Assembly: GCA_938018055.1 (NCBI GenBank)
Contig: CALIKL010000023.1
Span: 1-64,000 of the forward strand
Length of the DNA stretch: 64,000 nucleotides
Origin: an uncultured bacterium
Lineage (GTDB): Bacteria > Bacteroidota > Rhodothermia > Rhodothermales > UBA10348
Direction: 5' to 3'
Positions 28,368 to 39,257 of the stretch are shown in pieces. The position numbers and the translations under genes were made by a program. Below the pieces are notes generated by a model that worked only from the letters and a program-made list of their open reading frames with translations, was not told where the DNA came from and did not search any database. The first letter of the stretch is position 1. Each line of letters opens with the position of its first letter.

Positions 28368-31226
28368 ATGCCCATCCGTCTGAGGTCCACTGACCGCTTT
28401 GTCGACCGCCACATCGGCCCTTCAGAGGCCGACATCCAGGCCATGCTCGAAACGATCGGAGTTGACTCGTTGGAGTCCCTGATCGACGACACCCTTCCGG
28501 CCAGCATCCGCATGCAAGGAGACCTGCAGCTCCCGGAGGCACTCAGTGAAACTGATCTGCTTAAGCGCGCAAGAGAACTTGCGGATCAAAATGAGTGGTT
28601 TCGTTCCTATATCGGCATGGGATACCACGGTACGGTAACCCCACCGGTCGTTCAGCGTGGTATTCTTGAGAATCCTTCTTGGTACACGCAGTACACACCC
28701 TACCAGGCGGAAATTGCTCAGGGTCGCCTTGAAGCGCTCCTCAACTTCCAGACGGTCATCATGGATCTGACCGGAATGGAAATCGCAAACGCTTCGCTCT
28801 TGGACGAAGGGACCGCAGCTGCCGAGGCGATGATGATGTTCCACCGGCAGACGAAGCGTAGCGGACGCAACCGGTTCTTTGTATCCGAAGCATGCCATCC
28901 GCAAACCATTGCTGTTGTCGAGGCCCGCGCCGTGCCCCTCGGGATCGAAGTGGAAATTGGTGACCATCGCTCCTTCTCCTTTACCGATGAATGCTTTGGG
29001 GCGCTGGTCCAGTATCCGGCTTCCGACGGGGAAGTATTCGATTACACGGCTTTCTGTGAGGACGCTCACGCGAAAAAGGCGTTCGTGGTCGTGGCCGCCG
29101 ATCTCATGAGCCTCACGCTGTTGAAAGCGCCTGGCCAGTTCGGAGCTGATGCAGCCATCGGCTCGACACAGCGATTCGGCGTTCCTCCGGGATTCGGAGG
29201 TCCTCATGCGGCCTATTTCGGAACGAAGGAGTCCTTCAAACGCCAAGTGCCTGGGCGCATCATTGGCGTAAGCGTGGACGCTGATGGTAATACCGCTTTG
29301 CGTATGGCTCTGCAGACGCGCGAGCAGCATATCCGTCGCGACAAAGCCACATCAAACATTTGTACGGCCCAGGTATTACTGGCGGTCATCGCCAGCATGT
29401 ACGCGGTCTACCATGGTGCAGACGGACTCAAAGCCATTGCTACCCGCATCCATGACATGACGCGCTTGCTGGCGAAAGGCCTTTCCCGCGCGGGTCTCAC
29501 CGTTCGTCATGATGATTTCTTTGACACGATCCGCGTGGATGGTGCCGATCACGTGGCTGTGCGTGAGCAAGCCCTGGCTCATCGTATCAATCTTCGTTAT
29601 TTCGAAGACGGATCAATCGGTGTATCGATTGATGAAACCGTCGAAGCCGCAGACCTGACCGACCTACTGACCGTATTCGGTATCGAAGCCGCCGCGTCTC
29701 TCGTAGACGAATTGGCCGGTGCCATGGAGTCTGGCTACTCCGGTGCCCTTCCGCGCGAAAGTCAATACATGACCGCTCGCGTGTTTGAGGAGCACCGCTC
29801 TGAGGCAGCATTAACGCGCTACATGCATCATCTGTCGACGAAGGATCTCTCGCTGACCACCAGCATGATTGCGCTCGGATCGTGCACGATGAAGCTCAAT
29901 GCTGTTGCCGAGCTCATGCCCATAACGATGCCTGCATTCAATCAGCTGCATCCGTTTGCGCCTGCTGATCAGGCCTCCGGATATCACGAGATGATGCAGG
30001 AGCTGCGTACCTGGCTCAATGAAATTACCGGTTTCGCAGCAACTTCCCTGCAGCCCAACTCGGGTGCCTCCGGCGAATATGCCGGACTGATGGTCATACG
30101 GGCCTATCACGAATCACGCGATGATGGACATCGTCACGTGTGCCTCATTCCATCCTCTGCTCACGGAACGAATCCGGCTTCTGCTGTCATGGCTGGCATG
30201 CAGGTCGTTGTTGTGGCATGTGACGACGATGGAAATATTGATGTTGAAGATCTGCGTACCAAAGCTGAGGAGGCTGGCGACAATCTTTCCTCGCTGATGA
30301 TCACGTATCCGTCCACACATGGCGTCTTCGAAGAGTCCGTTGCAGAAATCTGTGACATCGTGCACCAGTATGGTGGTCAGGTCTACATGGACGGCGCCAA
30401 CATGAATGCCCAGGTCGGCCTGTGCCGTCCGGGCGACATTGGCGCAGATGTATGCCACCTCAACCTGCATAAAACGTTCGCCATTCCTCATGGCGGTGGC
30501 GGACCTGGTGTAGGTCCGATCTGCGTAGCGGCCCATCTCGCTGAGTTTCTGCCGGGGCATCCCCTCGTGGAGGCCGGTGGCTCCATCGGGCCCGTCGCAG
30601 CAGCGCCATTTGGTAGTGCCTCCATCCTCTTGATTTCCTGGGCCTACATTGCCATGCTGGGCGCAGAGGGACTCAAGAAATCAACACAAGTCGCCATCCT
30701 GAATGCCAACTACATGGCGCATCGCCTGAAAGAACACTACGACGTGCTCTACAAAGGCAAGAATGATCGTGTCGCTCACGAATACATCCTCGATCTTCGA
30801 TCTCTGCGTCAAAACACGACGTTGACCGAGGTCGATGTTGCCAAGCGGCTTATGGATTACGGTTTCCATGCCCCAACCATGTCGTGGCCGGTGGTCGGTA
30901 CCGTGATGGTCGAGCCTACCGAAAGCGAGAACAAGGCTGAACTGGATCGCTTCGTCGAAGCCATGACCTCCATCCGAGCAGAAATCCAGGAGGTTGAGCT
31001 GGGACTGGTGGAAGGCGAAACCTCGGTTCTGGCCAACGCCCCGCATACGGCGGCCATGGTCACCGCCGAAGCGTGGGAGCAAGCCTATTCCCGCGAACGG
31101 GCGGCCTGGCCTGCTTCCTGGTCGCACAGCCACAAATTCTGGCCAACCGTCCGCCGCGTCAACGATGCGCAGGGTGACCGCAACCTGGTATGTTCTTGCC
31201 TGCCGCTGGAAGCATACGAAGGCTGA
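28368..31226 (+). CDS. gcvP: Glycine dehydrogenase (decarboxylating), fused single-chain P-protein
   Basis: '[25 protein letters not shown]', PLP-site region '[23 protein letters not shown]'. Confidence 0.97.
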   Translation: MPIRLRSTDRFVDRHIGPSEADIQAMLETIGVDSLESLIDDTLPASIRMQGDLQLPEALSETDLLKRARELADQNEWFRSYIGMGYHGTVTPPVVQRGILENPSWYTQYTPYQAEIAQGRLEALLNFQTVIMDLTGMEIANASLLDEGTAAAEAMMMFHRQTKRSGRNRFFVSEACHPQTIAVVEARAVPLGIEVEIGDHRSFSFTDECFGALVQYPASDGEVFDYTAFCEDAHAKKAFVVVAADLMSLTLLKAPGQFGADAAIGSTQRFGVPPGFGGPHAAYFGTKESFKRQVPGRIIGVSVDADGNTALRMALQTREQHIRRDKATSNICTAQVLLAVIASMYAVYHGADGLKAIATRIHDMTRLLAKGLSRAGLTVRHDDFFDTIRVDGADHVAVREQALAHRINLRYFEDGSIGVSIDETVEAADLTDLLTVFGIEAAASLVDELAGAMESGYSGALPRESQYMTARVFEEHRSEAALTRYMHHLSTKDLSLTTSMIALGSCTMKLNAVAELMPITMPAFNQLHPFAPADQASGYHEMMQELRTWLNEITGFAATSLQPNSGASGEYAGLMVIRAYHESRDDGHRHVCLIPSSAHGTNPASAVMAGMQVVVVACDDDGNIDVEDLRTKAEEAGDNLSSLMITYPSTHGVFEESVAEICDIVHQYGGQVYMDGANMNAQVGLCRPGDIGADVCHLNLHKTFAIPHGGGGPGVGPICVAAHLAEFLPGHPLVEAGGSIGPVAAAPFGSASILLISWAYIAMLGAEGLKKSTQVAILNANYMAHRLKEHYDVLYKGKNDRVAHEYILDLRSLRQNTTLTEVDVAKRLMDYGFHAPTMSWPVVGTVMVEPTESENKAELDRFVEAMTSIRAEIQEVELGLVEGETSVLANAPHTAAMVTAEAWEQAYSRERAAWPASWSHSHKFWPTVRRVNDAQGDRNLVCSCLPLEAYEG

Positions 31227-31231
31227 TCCGC

Positions 31232-32134
31232 TCAGTCGTTCAACGTATACAGCTTTCCGGACAGGGGATGCCCTACGTGTTCGGCAATCATTCGTGACAC
31301 CTGGCTCACGCGCGCGATATCAATCCCGGTGCTCAGGCCAGACTGTTCCAGTGCCCAGACGACATCTTCTGTCGCGACATTCCCTGTTGCACCCGGGATG
31401 AACGGGCACCCACCCATTCCTCCGAGTGAAACATCAAACCGATCCACACCGACCTGGACAGCCGCCAGGATGTTGGCAATGCCGAGTCCTCGCGTGTCGT
31501 GCAGATGGAGCACGATAGGATGATCTGTCTCAGAGCGAACGGCCGACACGGTGTCCCGGATCGATTCCGGATTCGCCAGCCCCGTTGAGTCGGCCAGGGA
31601 AAAAGACTCAAGTGGTAGCGAAGCAAAATGGGCAGCAAGTGCTCGTATCGTGTCGAGCCCTGTATCTCCCGGCTGTTTGTATCCCCAAACGGTTTGCAGA
31701 CCAAGTTGCATCTGCATTCCAGCCTGAATAGCTCGTTCCACCATGCTGCTGGCGCGGGACACCCCTTCTTCCACGCTCATGTTGGCATTATCACGACCAT
31801 GTTGCTCATGGGTCGCGATGGACAAATCAACAAAAGACAATCCGGCGCTGGCGGCACGATCTACGCCCCGTTCATTGAGAGCAAGACCCGAGCATATCAC
31901 CTGCTCATGCGAAGCAAACTTGTCAGCAATCTGCTCTGCGTCAGACATTTGTGGTACCCGTCCCGGGTGTACAAACGACGTGATTTGGACGCGTCTCAAT
32001 CCAGCATCGATGAGCCCCTGAATCGCCTCCACTTTAAGCTCGGTTGGAATCGGTACGGCCTCAAACTGAAACCCATCCCGTGGTCCTACTTCGCATAGTG
32101 AGATCGTCTTCGGTGTCGATTGGAGTTCCGTCAT
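31232..32134 (-). CDS. mvaB: Hydroxymethylglutaryl-CoA lyase
   Basis: 'SLCEVGPRDGFQFEAVPIPTELKVEAIQGLIDAGLRRVQITSFVHP', 'HLHDTRGLGIANILAAVQVGVDRFDVSLGGMGGCPFIPGATGNVATED'. Confidence 0.93.
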   Translation of the reverse strand: MTELQSTPKTISLCEVGPRDGFQFEAVPIPTELKVEAIQGLIDAGLRRVQITSFVHPGRVPQMSDAEQIADKFASHEQVICSGLALNERGVDRAASAGLSFVDLSIATHEQHGRDNANMSVEEGVSRASSMVERAIQAGMQMQLGLQTVWGYKQPGDTGLDTIRALAAHFASLPLESFSLADSTGLANPESIRDTVSAVRSETDHPIVLHLHDTRGLGIANILAAVQVGVDRFDVSLGGMGGCPFIPGATGNVATEDVVWALEQSGLSTGIDIARVSQVSRMIAEHVGHPLSGKLYTLND

Positions 32135-32237
32135 CGGATGCGGTTGGCAAATTGGGGACCGACCACGATGGCCGATCTGGTCAACAGACCCCGTTGAGGA
32201 TCAAAGGGTTCCGGACCACAAGGCTGCCAGAATAGCA

Positions 32238-32268
32238 AAGCGGGAGCAGGCAGTGCCTGCTCCCGCTT
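32238..32268 (-). terminator. Perfect 14-bp hairpin, likely terminator of the minus-strand transcript
   Basis: AAGCGGGAGCAGGC-AGT-GCCTGCTCCCGCTT; minus-strand 3' side continues TTTGCTATT (weak U tract). Confidence 0.6.
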
Positions 32269-32271
32269 AAG

Positions 32272-32353
32272 CTGAAGAGGTGTGATCCCTGCCCCACCCA
32301 CCTAGAAATAGCAGGGACCACACGAGCTGGAGGAGGTAGCTCTACATCTTCAG
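32272..32353. ncRNA. Candidate structured RNA: three-way junction
   Basis: P1 CTGAAGA/TCTTCAG (32272-32278/32347-32353); P2 GTGTGATCCCTGC/GCAGGGACCACAC (32280-32292/32311-32323, one mismatch); P3 GAGCT/AGCTC (32324-32328/32338-32342). Confidence 0.4.
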
Positions 32354-32450
32354 ATTGTGTCTTCGTTTTGAAATGAAGGAATACTCCTTCATGTTGACGA
32401 TGGCCGGGATGTGGACCGAAACCAACCGTCAGCGGTGTTCAGGGTATGAA

Positions 32451-32718
32451 TCAGGCTGCTCGCGAAGCACGGAGTTCCGAGAGCAAGCCCACTACTTCAG
32501 CGCTCAGGTCCTGATCAGACAACCAAGCCAATTGACCGGACAATGCCTCATTGGCAATGCGAGCAATAGCCATCCGCTCACTGATCGAGACTCCCTTTGC
32601 GTCAAGTACCTGATTGAGTCGGTCCCATTGTGATTCTGTGATCTGGCCGCTTACGTAGCGAGCAAGCAGAAGCATGAAAGCTGACTGTCGGGCGAGCGAT
32701 GCGTGTACTGGAGTCATG
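32451..32718 (-). CDS. Hypothetical 88-aa helical protein
   Basis: 'MTPVHASLARQSAFMLLLARYVSGQITESQWDRLNQVLDAKGVSISERMAIARIANEALSGQL'; protein-like, family not recognised. Confidence 0.6.
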
Positions 32719-33099
32719 ACGGTGTCGTTTGGTTGAGAGCGTGATGTCCAATGAACTACCCGGTTCCTGAACAACAACCGGGCCTGTCTATCTCGAAGAC
32801 ACACATACCGTCAGGCCCGTAACCACATCACAGCGGGAATTACAGCCGCACTACCTTCATAAATGAAGCCGGACTCACTTTTTTACCCATTGTGCTGCAA
32901 TTATTTACAGGCTCTAATCAAAAGAGATAACACCATTTGAAGCGTTGATCTCATGCCCTGGTGATACCCGATAAACCCATCGATTTCCGAGCACTAAGAT
33001 TGTCCTATCTGCTGGACGCACCCGGTAACGGCCGTCTTCCTGTCCGGACGAATCGACTTCCCTGCTCCGTAGAGCGCGGACTGAAATACGTGCCGCAGC

Positions 33100-34581
33100 C
33101 TACGCAGAAACAGGTGACCTTCCAATCTCGAACCACCCCGATACATCCACGCCATCTTCCCCATGTTTGTGCGTGTACTCATTCGTCGAGGAATTGTAAT
33201 CGTAGTCATCGGCCCACGCATCGACGTTGGCAGCGATTTCCTCGAGCGCAGTCAGGACGTAATCAAGTTCAGCATCGGTCATGGTCGGGTGCAGCGACAG
33301 ACGTACCCATCCGGGCTTATTGGCCAGAAAGCCGTCATTGATCTGATCCGTGATACGCTTGGAGTGCTCGCGATCCACGTGAAGCAAATAGTGACCATAA
33401 GTACCTGCACATGAACAGCCGCCGCGCGTCTGAATGCCGTAGCGGTCGTTGAGCAACTTGACGATCAGGTTGTAGTGAACGTCGTTGATATAGAAGGAAA
33501 TGACGCCCAGGCGCTCCTCAATGTTGTCGGCCAGGATGTTCAAGCCCGGAATGGCTCGCATGCGAGGAAAGGCCTGCGCCAACAGCTCGTTTTCACGTGC
33601 CATGATGCGATTCGTACCCATTTCCTCTTTCAACTTGATGGCCAACGCGGCACGGATGGTTTGCAGGAAGGCTGGTGTTCCGCCGTCCTCACGGTCCTCG
33701 ATATTCTCGACAAACCGGTGCTCGCCCCACGGATTCGTCCAATCTACCGTCCCACCACCGGGGTGGTCGGGAACGCGGTTCTTGTTCAGGTCTGCATTGA
33801 CGACCATAATGCCGCTCGACCCGGGGCCACCAAGGAATTTATGGGGCGAAAAGAAAATGGCATCAAGTCGCGCCATCTCATCCTGAGGATGCATGTTGAT
33901 GTCTTCGTACGGCGCATTGGCTGCAAAGTCCACAAAACACCAGCCGCCATGCTCATGCATGACCCGCGAAAGCTCGTGATAGGGCACGTGGACCCCCGTC
34001 ACGTTCGAACAGGCCGTGAACGACCCGATAAGTGGGCGACCCTCGTACTTCACGATCTCCCGCTTCAAATTCTCCACAGCACAATGACCATCATGATCCG
34101 GATCGATCCAGACGAGATCTACCAATGATTCGATCCACGAAGTATGATTGGAGTGGTGTTCCATGTGCGTGATGAAAACGACAGGGCGTTTTTCATCCGG
34201 GATGGATACATATGGCGCTACTTGTTCAGGAATCCGAACACCGATAATGCGCTGTAGCTTGTTGATCACTCCCGTCATTCCGGACCCGGCCGAAATGATG
34301 ATGTCATTTGGACCGGCTCCCACATGCCGCTTGATGATATTGCGGGCCTCACGGTAGGCGCGGGTCATGGACGTTCCCGTCACACTCGTTTCGGTGTGCG
34401 TATTTCCAACGTACGGTCCGATCATATCCGAAAGACAGGATTCGATGGGGCCGTACAGACGACCGCTGGCGATCCAGTCTGCATAGACGATCTGCTTTTC
34501 TCCGTAGGGTCCCTCGAAGGTGTGGTCGATACCGACAATCTGACGTCGAAACGGCTCGAAGTACTGCTCAAGCGAGGACAT
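33100..34581 (-). CDS. Class V aminotransferase-fold PLP enzyme (cysteine desulfurase-like)
   Basis: 'FITHMEHHSNHTSWIES', 'FFSPHKFLGGPGSSGIMVV', 'GIQTRGGCSCAGTYGHYLL'. Confidence 0.88.
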   Translation of the reverse strand: MSSLEQYFEPFRRQIVGIDHTFEGPYGEKQIVYADWIASGRLYGPIESCLSDMIGPYVGNTHTETSVTGTSMTRAYREARNIIKRHVGAGPNDIIISAGSGMTGVINKLQRIIGVRIPEQVAPYVSIPDEKRPVVFITHMEHHSNHTSWIESLVDLVWIDPDHDGHCAVENLKREIVKYEGRPLIGSFTACSNVTGVHVPYHELSRVMHEHGGWCFVDFAANAPYEDINMHPQDEMARLDAIFFSPHKFLGGPGSSGIMVVNADLNKNRVPDHPGGGTVDWTNPWGEHRFVENIEDREDGGTPAFLQTIRAALAIKLKEEMGTNRIMARENELLAQAFPRMRAIPGLNILADNIEERLGVISFYINDVHYNLIVKLLNDRYGIQTRGGCSCAGTYGHYLLHVDREHSKRITDQINDGFLANKPGWVRLSLHPTMTDAELDYVLTALEEIAANVDAWADDYDYNSSTNEYTHKHGEDGVDVSGWFEIGRSPVSA

Positions 34582-34676
34582 GACGGATCGGGGACTGGTT
34601 CTGGAGGAGCGATTCCGGTAGAGTCATATCGGAAGCGCAGGCGCACAGCGGACCAGAAAATACAAATCGTGGCGGA

Positions 34677-36152
34677 TCAGGAAAGAACGATCTCCTTACG
34701 GAGTCGGGCGACCGGAATGCCTTGCTGTTCGCGATACTTGGTAACCGTGCGGCGAGCAATGTGGAATCCTTTTTCCTCCAGCATGTTCGCGATGCGCTGA
34801 TCGGACAGTGGTTTCTTCTTGTCCTCTTCAGAAATGATGCGTTCGATGAGGGCTTTAACCTCCTTGTTCGAGACTTCTTCGCCCGAATCCGTAGAGAGTC
34901 CTTCAGAAAAGAAATGCTTGAGTTCGTACACACCAAACTCGGTTTGAACGTATTTGCCATTTACAACACGGGATATCGTTGAGATGTCCATTTTGATCAT
35001 CTCGGCGATATCCTTCAGGATCATCGGCTTGAGGCTTCCTTCGCCTTTACGGAAAAACTCTTCCTGGCGCTCCACGATCGCGTGCATGACCGAAAGCATG
35101 GTCTGCCGGCGCTGATTGATGGAGTTGATGAACCAGCGAGCGGACTCGAATTTCGATTTCAGGAATTGTTGGGTTTCCCCATCGTATGATGCGCGGCCCT
35201 TTTTCTTGTCGGCAACTACCTTCTCCAGCATGTTATGGTAATGCTTGGAGACGCGAAGTTCGGGGGCATTCCCTGCATTCAGGGTAATGATGAATTCGTC
35301 CTCCTCCACGCGTACCGTAAAGTCCGGCGTGATGTAGTTCTCCGAGGCAGTGAATTCTCCTTCTCCTGGCTTCGGGTTGAGGCGCTGCACCAGTTCGAAG
35401 GCGTCTTTCAGCTCATATCCCTCTACTCCGAGTCGACGCATGATCTGGTCGAAATGCTTCATGGTGAACGCTTTATAGGCGTGCGTCAACATTTCGATGG
35501 CGACGTCGCGGCCCGGGACCTCCTCGGGCAGCATATCGAGCTGGACCAGCAAGCATTCGCGGAGGTCGCGGGCCGCAACCCCAACCGGTTCCAGTCGCTG
35601 GATGCGGTAGAGCATGGTCTCCACATCGTCCTCCGAAAGCATGATGCCCTGGTTGAAGGCGACGTCATCGACAATGGATTCCAGTGGACGACGCAAATAA
35701 CCGTCTTCGTCAATCGATCCGATGATCTGCTCAGCAATCAGATCTTCCTGCTCGTTCAGCTGCAGGAAGGAAAGCTGATCCCGAAGCGATTCAACCATAC
35801 TGCTGACGGATACGAGCGGGGTTTCGCGCTGTTCTTCTTCAGCGGAATGATCCACTGCGGCTTTGTAACCGTAGAGGTCATCCTCGGTATCGAGGAATTC
35901 CTCCCAGTCGTAGTCGTCTTCCGCATGCTCGTCTTCTGCCTCGAGGACATCATCAAATTGGTCATCCTCGGCCTGCTCGTCGAGCAATTCTTCCAGCTCA
36001 TCCTCGCCCTCTTCGAGCAGCGGATTGACTTCAAGTTCCTGCTTGATACGCTGCTCCAATGCAAGCGTGGGCAGCTGCAGCAGTTTGATGTACTGGATCT
36101 GCTGGGGCGATAGCCTCTGTTGAAGAGATTGACGTTGCTGGAGATTGAGCAT
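34677..36152 (-). CDS. rpoN: RNA polymerase sigma-54 factor
   Basis: N-term 'LQQRLSPQQIQYIKLLQLPTLALEQRIKQELEVNPLLEE'; RpoN box 'IARRTVTKYREQQGIP'. Confidence 0.97.
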   Translation of the reverse strand: MLNLQQRQSLQQRLSPQQIQYIKLLQLPTLALEQRIKQELEVNPLLEEGEDELEELLDEQAEDDQFDDVLEAEDEHAEDDYDWEEFLDTEDDLYGYKAAVDHSAEEEQRETPLVSVSSMVESLRDQLSFLQLNEQEDLIAEQIIGSIDEDGYLRRPLESIVDDVAFNQGIMLSEDDVETMLYRIQRLEPVGVAARDLRECLLVQLDMLPEEVPGRDVAIEMLTHAYKAFTMKHFDQIMRRLGVEGYELKDAFELVQRLNPKPGEGEFTASENYITPDFTVRVEEDEFIITLNAGNAPELRVSKHYHNMLEKVVADKKKGRASYDGETQQFLKSKFESARWFINSINQRRQTMLSVMHAIVERQEEFFRKGEGSLKPMILKDIAEMIKMDISTISRVVNGKYVQTEFGVYELKHFFSEGLSTDSGEEVSNKEVKALIERIISEEDKKKPLSDQRIANMLEEKGFHIARRTVTKYREQQGIPVARLRKEIVLS

Positions 36153-36155
36153 GGA

Positions 36156-36764
36156 TCAGCCTACCTTCTCACGTGGAGTGAGCGGCTTCATCCCGAGAAT
36201 CTCACGGCGCTCCTTGACCATGATCAGAAACTGAGCATACCACTCGGAGCCATATTTTCGGGTCAGCGGGCGCTCCAGCATCTCAGCCAAGCCTACTCCC
36301 AGTCGTTTACCATGCGGAATGGCCGGGGCACATATGTCAATCTGCTCGTAGTTCAAGGCCTCGAACTCTCCCAACTGCTTTATGCGGATGGGATAGAGAT
36401 GACAGGATATGGGCTTCTCAAAATCGGATTTACCTGCGAAATAGGCCTCTTGGATGGCGCATTTTGCTACAGGACCGTCGTAGCGAACAAATACGCACTC
36501 GGCATCACCGACGCACGTGGTAGCATAGTATCCCGGTGCTACCTCTTCCCAGACGCCTTCTTTTTCAATCACATCGAGGGCCTCAGGACGCAATCGATGT
36601 CGGACGGCATCAAGTGCCTTCTCAACTTCCTTGCGTTCACGTTCTTCCAATGGTGCACCCGAGGCGCCTTGCACACAGCAAGCGCCTTTGCACGCCGTCA
36701 GGTTGCAGCTGAAGACTGCTTCCACGACGTCATCTGATATGAGTACATCATCTACTACAAACAT
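36156..36764 (-). CDS. DUF3109 family Cys-rich protein
   Basis: 'CNLTACKGACCVQGASGAPLE', 'CVGDAECVFVRYDGPVAKCAIQEAY', 'KPISCHLYPIRI'. Confidence 0.85.
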   Translation of the reverse strand: MFVVDDVLISDDVVEAVFSCNLTACKGACCVQGASGAPLEERERKEVEKALDAVRHRLRPEALDVIEKEGVWEEVAPGYYATTCVGDAECVFVRYDGPVAKCAIQEAYFAGKSDFEKPISCHLYPIRIKQLGEFEALNYEQIDICAPAIPHGKRLGVGLAEMLERPLTRKYGSEWYAQFLIMVKERREILGMKPLTPREKVG

Positions 36765-37044
36765 GGTGCCGTATTCTATCGCCCATTCCAGCAATAAGCA
36801 ATATTGACAGTATCGGTGCCTTTCACAGGTCTTAAGATTAAATCATTGATATCCGGATAAATCATTGGGAGACTTTCGATTATAAATATCGAAGTCAGAT
36901 CCTTTTCCTCACGCGGAATTTCGTTCAGTTTTTTTCCCGAACCCGGACGAAATCGCCGCGTCCAAACGCTACCTTGTTCGCGCGAACGACCCCAGGCCGC
37001 CGCTGCCCTGGCCCCCTTGGAAAGCCGGCCACACCCATATCTCC

Positions 37045-38073
37045 ATGATTGAACGCTCCGGTGAATTTGCTCCCCGGCCCGCTGGGACGGAAGAGGACTT
37101 TGAAAAAGCGCTTCGCCCGAAGTCGCTTGACGATTTCATTGGCCAGCAGCATATCAAGGACAATTTGCAGGTATTCATGACGGCCGCACAGCGCCGTGGA
37201 GAGTGCCTGGACCACGTCTTGCTATCTGGTCCACCCGGCCTGGGAAAGACGACGTTGGCCTATATCATAGGCGCTGAAATGGGGGCGCAGGTAAAGACGA
37301 CCGCTGGACCTGTGCTGGATAAACCCGCCTCTATTGCAGGTTTGCTTACTAACTTGAACGAGGGCGATGTCCTCTTCATCGACGAGATCCATCGTCTGGC
37401 CCCGGTAGTTGAGGAGTATCTCTATGCTGCCATGGAGGACTACCACATCGACATTCTGATCGACTCGGGTCCAAGCGCCAGGAGTGTCAAGATCTCGCTG
37501 CCACCGTTCACGCTGGTTGGCGCCACAACGCGGAAGGGCTTGTTGACCGCCCCTCTCCGAGCTCGTTTTGGCATTGATTTCCGTTACGACTACTACCCGG
37601 CCTCTACCCTTTCACGGATTGTCGAGCGATCAGCCGGCCTGCTGGACGTGGCCTTGACGCCGGATGGCGGTGCAGAGATCGCGCGGCGTTCCCGCGGAAC
37701 GCCGCGTGTGGCCAATCGTCTTTTGCGCCGAACTCGAGACTACGCCGAGGTGAAGGGAGATGGGCGCATTACAAGAGAGCTTGCCGATCATGCCCTCAAT
37801 GCACTGAACGTTGACATCGAAGGCCTTGATGACATGGACACGAGGATCCTGATGACGCTCATTGAGAAATTCAGTGGCGGTCCCACCGGCTTGGCCAACC
37901 TGGCGGTATCGGTGGGCGAGGATTCCGGAACCATAGAGGAGGTCTATGAGCCTTATCTGATCCAGGAAGGCTACATCGAGCGCACGCCGCGCGGGCGCGT
38001 CGCAACAGCTGCTGCGTACAGGCACTTCGGCATTACGCCGCCCGGAAAAAGCAAACAGCTGTTCGAAGACTGA
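37045..38073 (+). CDS. ruvB: Holliday junction branch migration helicase RuvB
   Basis: '[62 protein letters not shown]'. Confidence 0.98.
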   Translation: MIERSGEFAPRPAGTEEDFEKALRPKSLDDFIGQQHIKDNLQVFMTAAQRRGECLDHVLLSGPPGLGKTTLAYIIGAEMGAQVKTTAGPVLDKPASIAGLLTNLNEGDVLFIDEIHRLAPVVEEYLYAAMEDYHIDILIDSGPSARSVKISLPPFTLVGATTRKGLLTAPLRARFGIDFRYDYYPASTLSRIVERSAGLLDVALTPDGGAEIARRSRGTPRVANRLLRRTRDYAEVKGDGRITRELADHALNALNVDIEGLDDMDTRILMTLIEKFSGGPTGLANLAVSVGEDSGTIEEVYEPYLIQEGYIERTPRGRVATAAAYRHFGITPPGKSKQLFED

Positions 38074-38075
38074 TC

Positions 38076-39257
38076 TCAGACGACCAGGCTCTGACCATCC
38101 ACGCTGATACGGCCTGTAACACGATCTCCATCGACCAGGAGAAGGTCCCGCTGCGTGTTCACAACCACGCAGGCATGATTGGGAATGACGCGCAGACGGT
38201 CTCCCACGCTCACATCGACTTCAGCCGTGGCATGCACCCAACCATGTTCTTCCGAAAGTCCGTTGATCACGGTTCCTTGCAATGGAGTGGCTGGATCCGA
38301 GCTGGAGAGAATCTGTCCGTATCCCTCAGCGCCATAGGCCCCATCGGACGTCAAAACTTTCTTTCCGGAATCCAGGAAGAAGCGCTGAGAACCATCGGGG
38401 TTGTCATGCCGCGAGATAACCGTAGCAAGGACGGTGAGCGAGCACCGATCCATCGACGCCACTCCCAGGTTGGCCTGGGTCATGTCCAGATACAGGTAGT
38501 TTCCCGGGCGGATTTCTGTCACACGGAAGCCGTGCCGCTCTGCATTCGTGAACGCGCTGATGGAAGGGGTTGAACCGATGCTGATTTCGAGCGAGCCATT
38601 CACCGCCGCCTGAACCCCAACTGTACGAAGTGCATCTGCAAAATCGAGCATGCGATCGCGCTCCTGATCGGATACACGCTTCAACGCGTGCTCGAGGGAC
38701 TCCCCTTCATGCTGGGGGCCATTGTAGGCATGACCGGCATGGGTCAGGATGCCGACCACGTTCAACCCCGGCAAGGCATCCACACGGGCAGCAAACGCAG
38801 CAGACTCTGGCTGATCCCATCGAACCCCACAGCGGCCATACCCGATATCGGTCTCGATGAGTACATCAATGGAAGCTCCTCGCGCCTCGAAAAAAGCTGA
38901 TGCAGCAGAGGCACCCTCCAACGTATCCACGCAAAAGGATACGCGACAGCCAGATTCGATCAGCAGCAAGGCTCGTTTATACTTTTCCTCGCCCACCAAA
39001 GCGTACGCAATACGGATATCATCAAACCCCGCCTTGGCAAACATCTCGGCTTCGCCCATTTTTGCGACCGTCAGGCCTAGGGCACCCAGGTCTCGCTGTT
39101 GCTGGGCGATGGCAATCGATTTATGCGTCTTGGTGTGCGGCCGCAGTCGAACGCCTTCCCGATCAGCTTGCGCCTGCATGGCTTCGAGATTGGCGGCAAG
39201 CCGTGTGGCATCCACCAACACAGCCGGGGTCGGAATATCGGCTACGTAATCCGGCAT
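38076..39257 (-). CDS. D-threonine aldolase/D-serine dehydratase-like PLP enzyme
   Basis: 'DIPTPAVLVDATRLAANLEAMQAQADREGVRLRPHTKTHKSIAIAQQQ', 'VLIETDIGYGRCGV'; start codon overlaps the upstream stop (TAATG). Confidence 0.85.
   Translation of the reverse strand: MPDYVADIPTPAVLVDATRLAANLEAMQAQADREGVRLRPHTKTHKSIAIAQQQRDLGALGLTVAKMGEAEMFAKAGFDDIRIAYALVGEEKYKRALLLIESGCRVSFCVDTLEGASAASAFFEARGASIDVLIETDIGYGRCGVRWDQPESAAFAARVDALPGLNVVGILTHAGHAYNGPQHEGESLEHALKRVSDQERDRMLDFADALRTVGVQAAVNGSLEISIGSTPSISAFTNAERHGFRVTEIRPGNYLYLDMTQANLGVASMDRCSLTVLATVISRHDNPDGSQRFFLDSGKKVLTSDGAYGAEGYGQILSSSDPATPLQGTVINGLSEEHGWVHATAEVDVSVGDRLRVIPNHACVVVNTQRDLLLVDGDRVTGRISVDGQSLVV

Noticed and set aside
28422-29330. 302-aa minus-strand ORF antisense to gcvP
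   Set aside because: Shadow ORF opposite a well-recognised enzyme.
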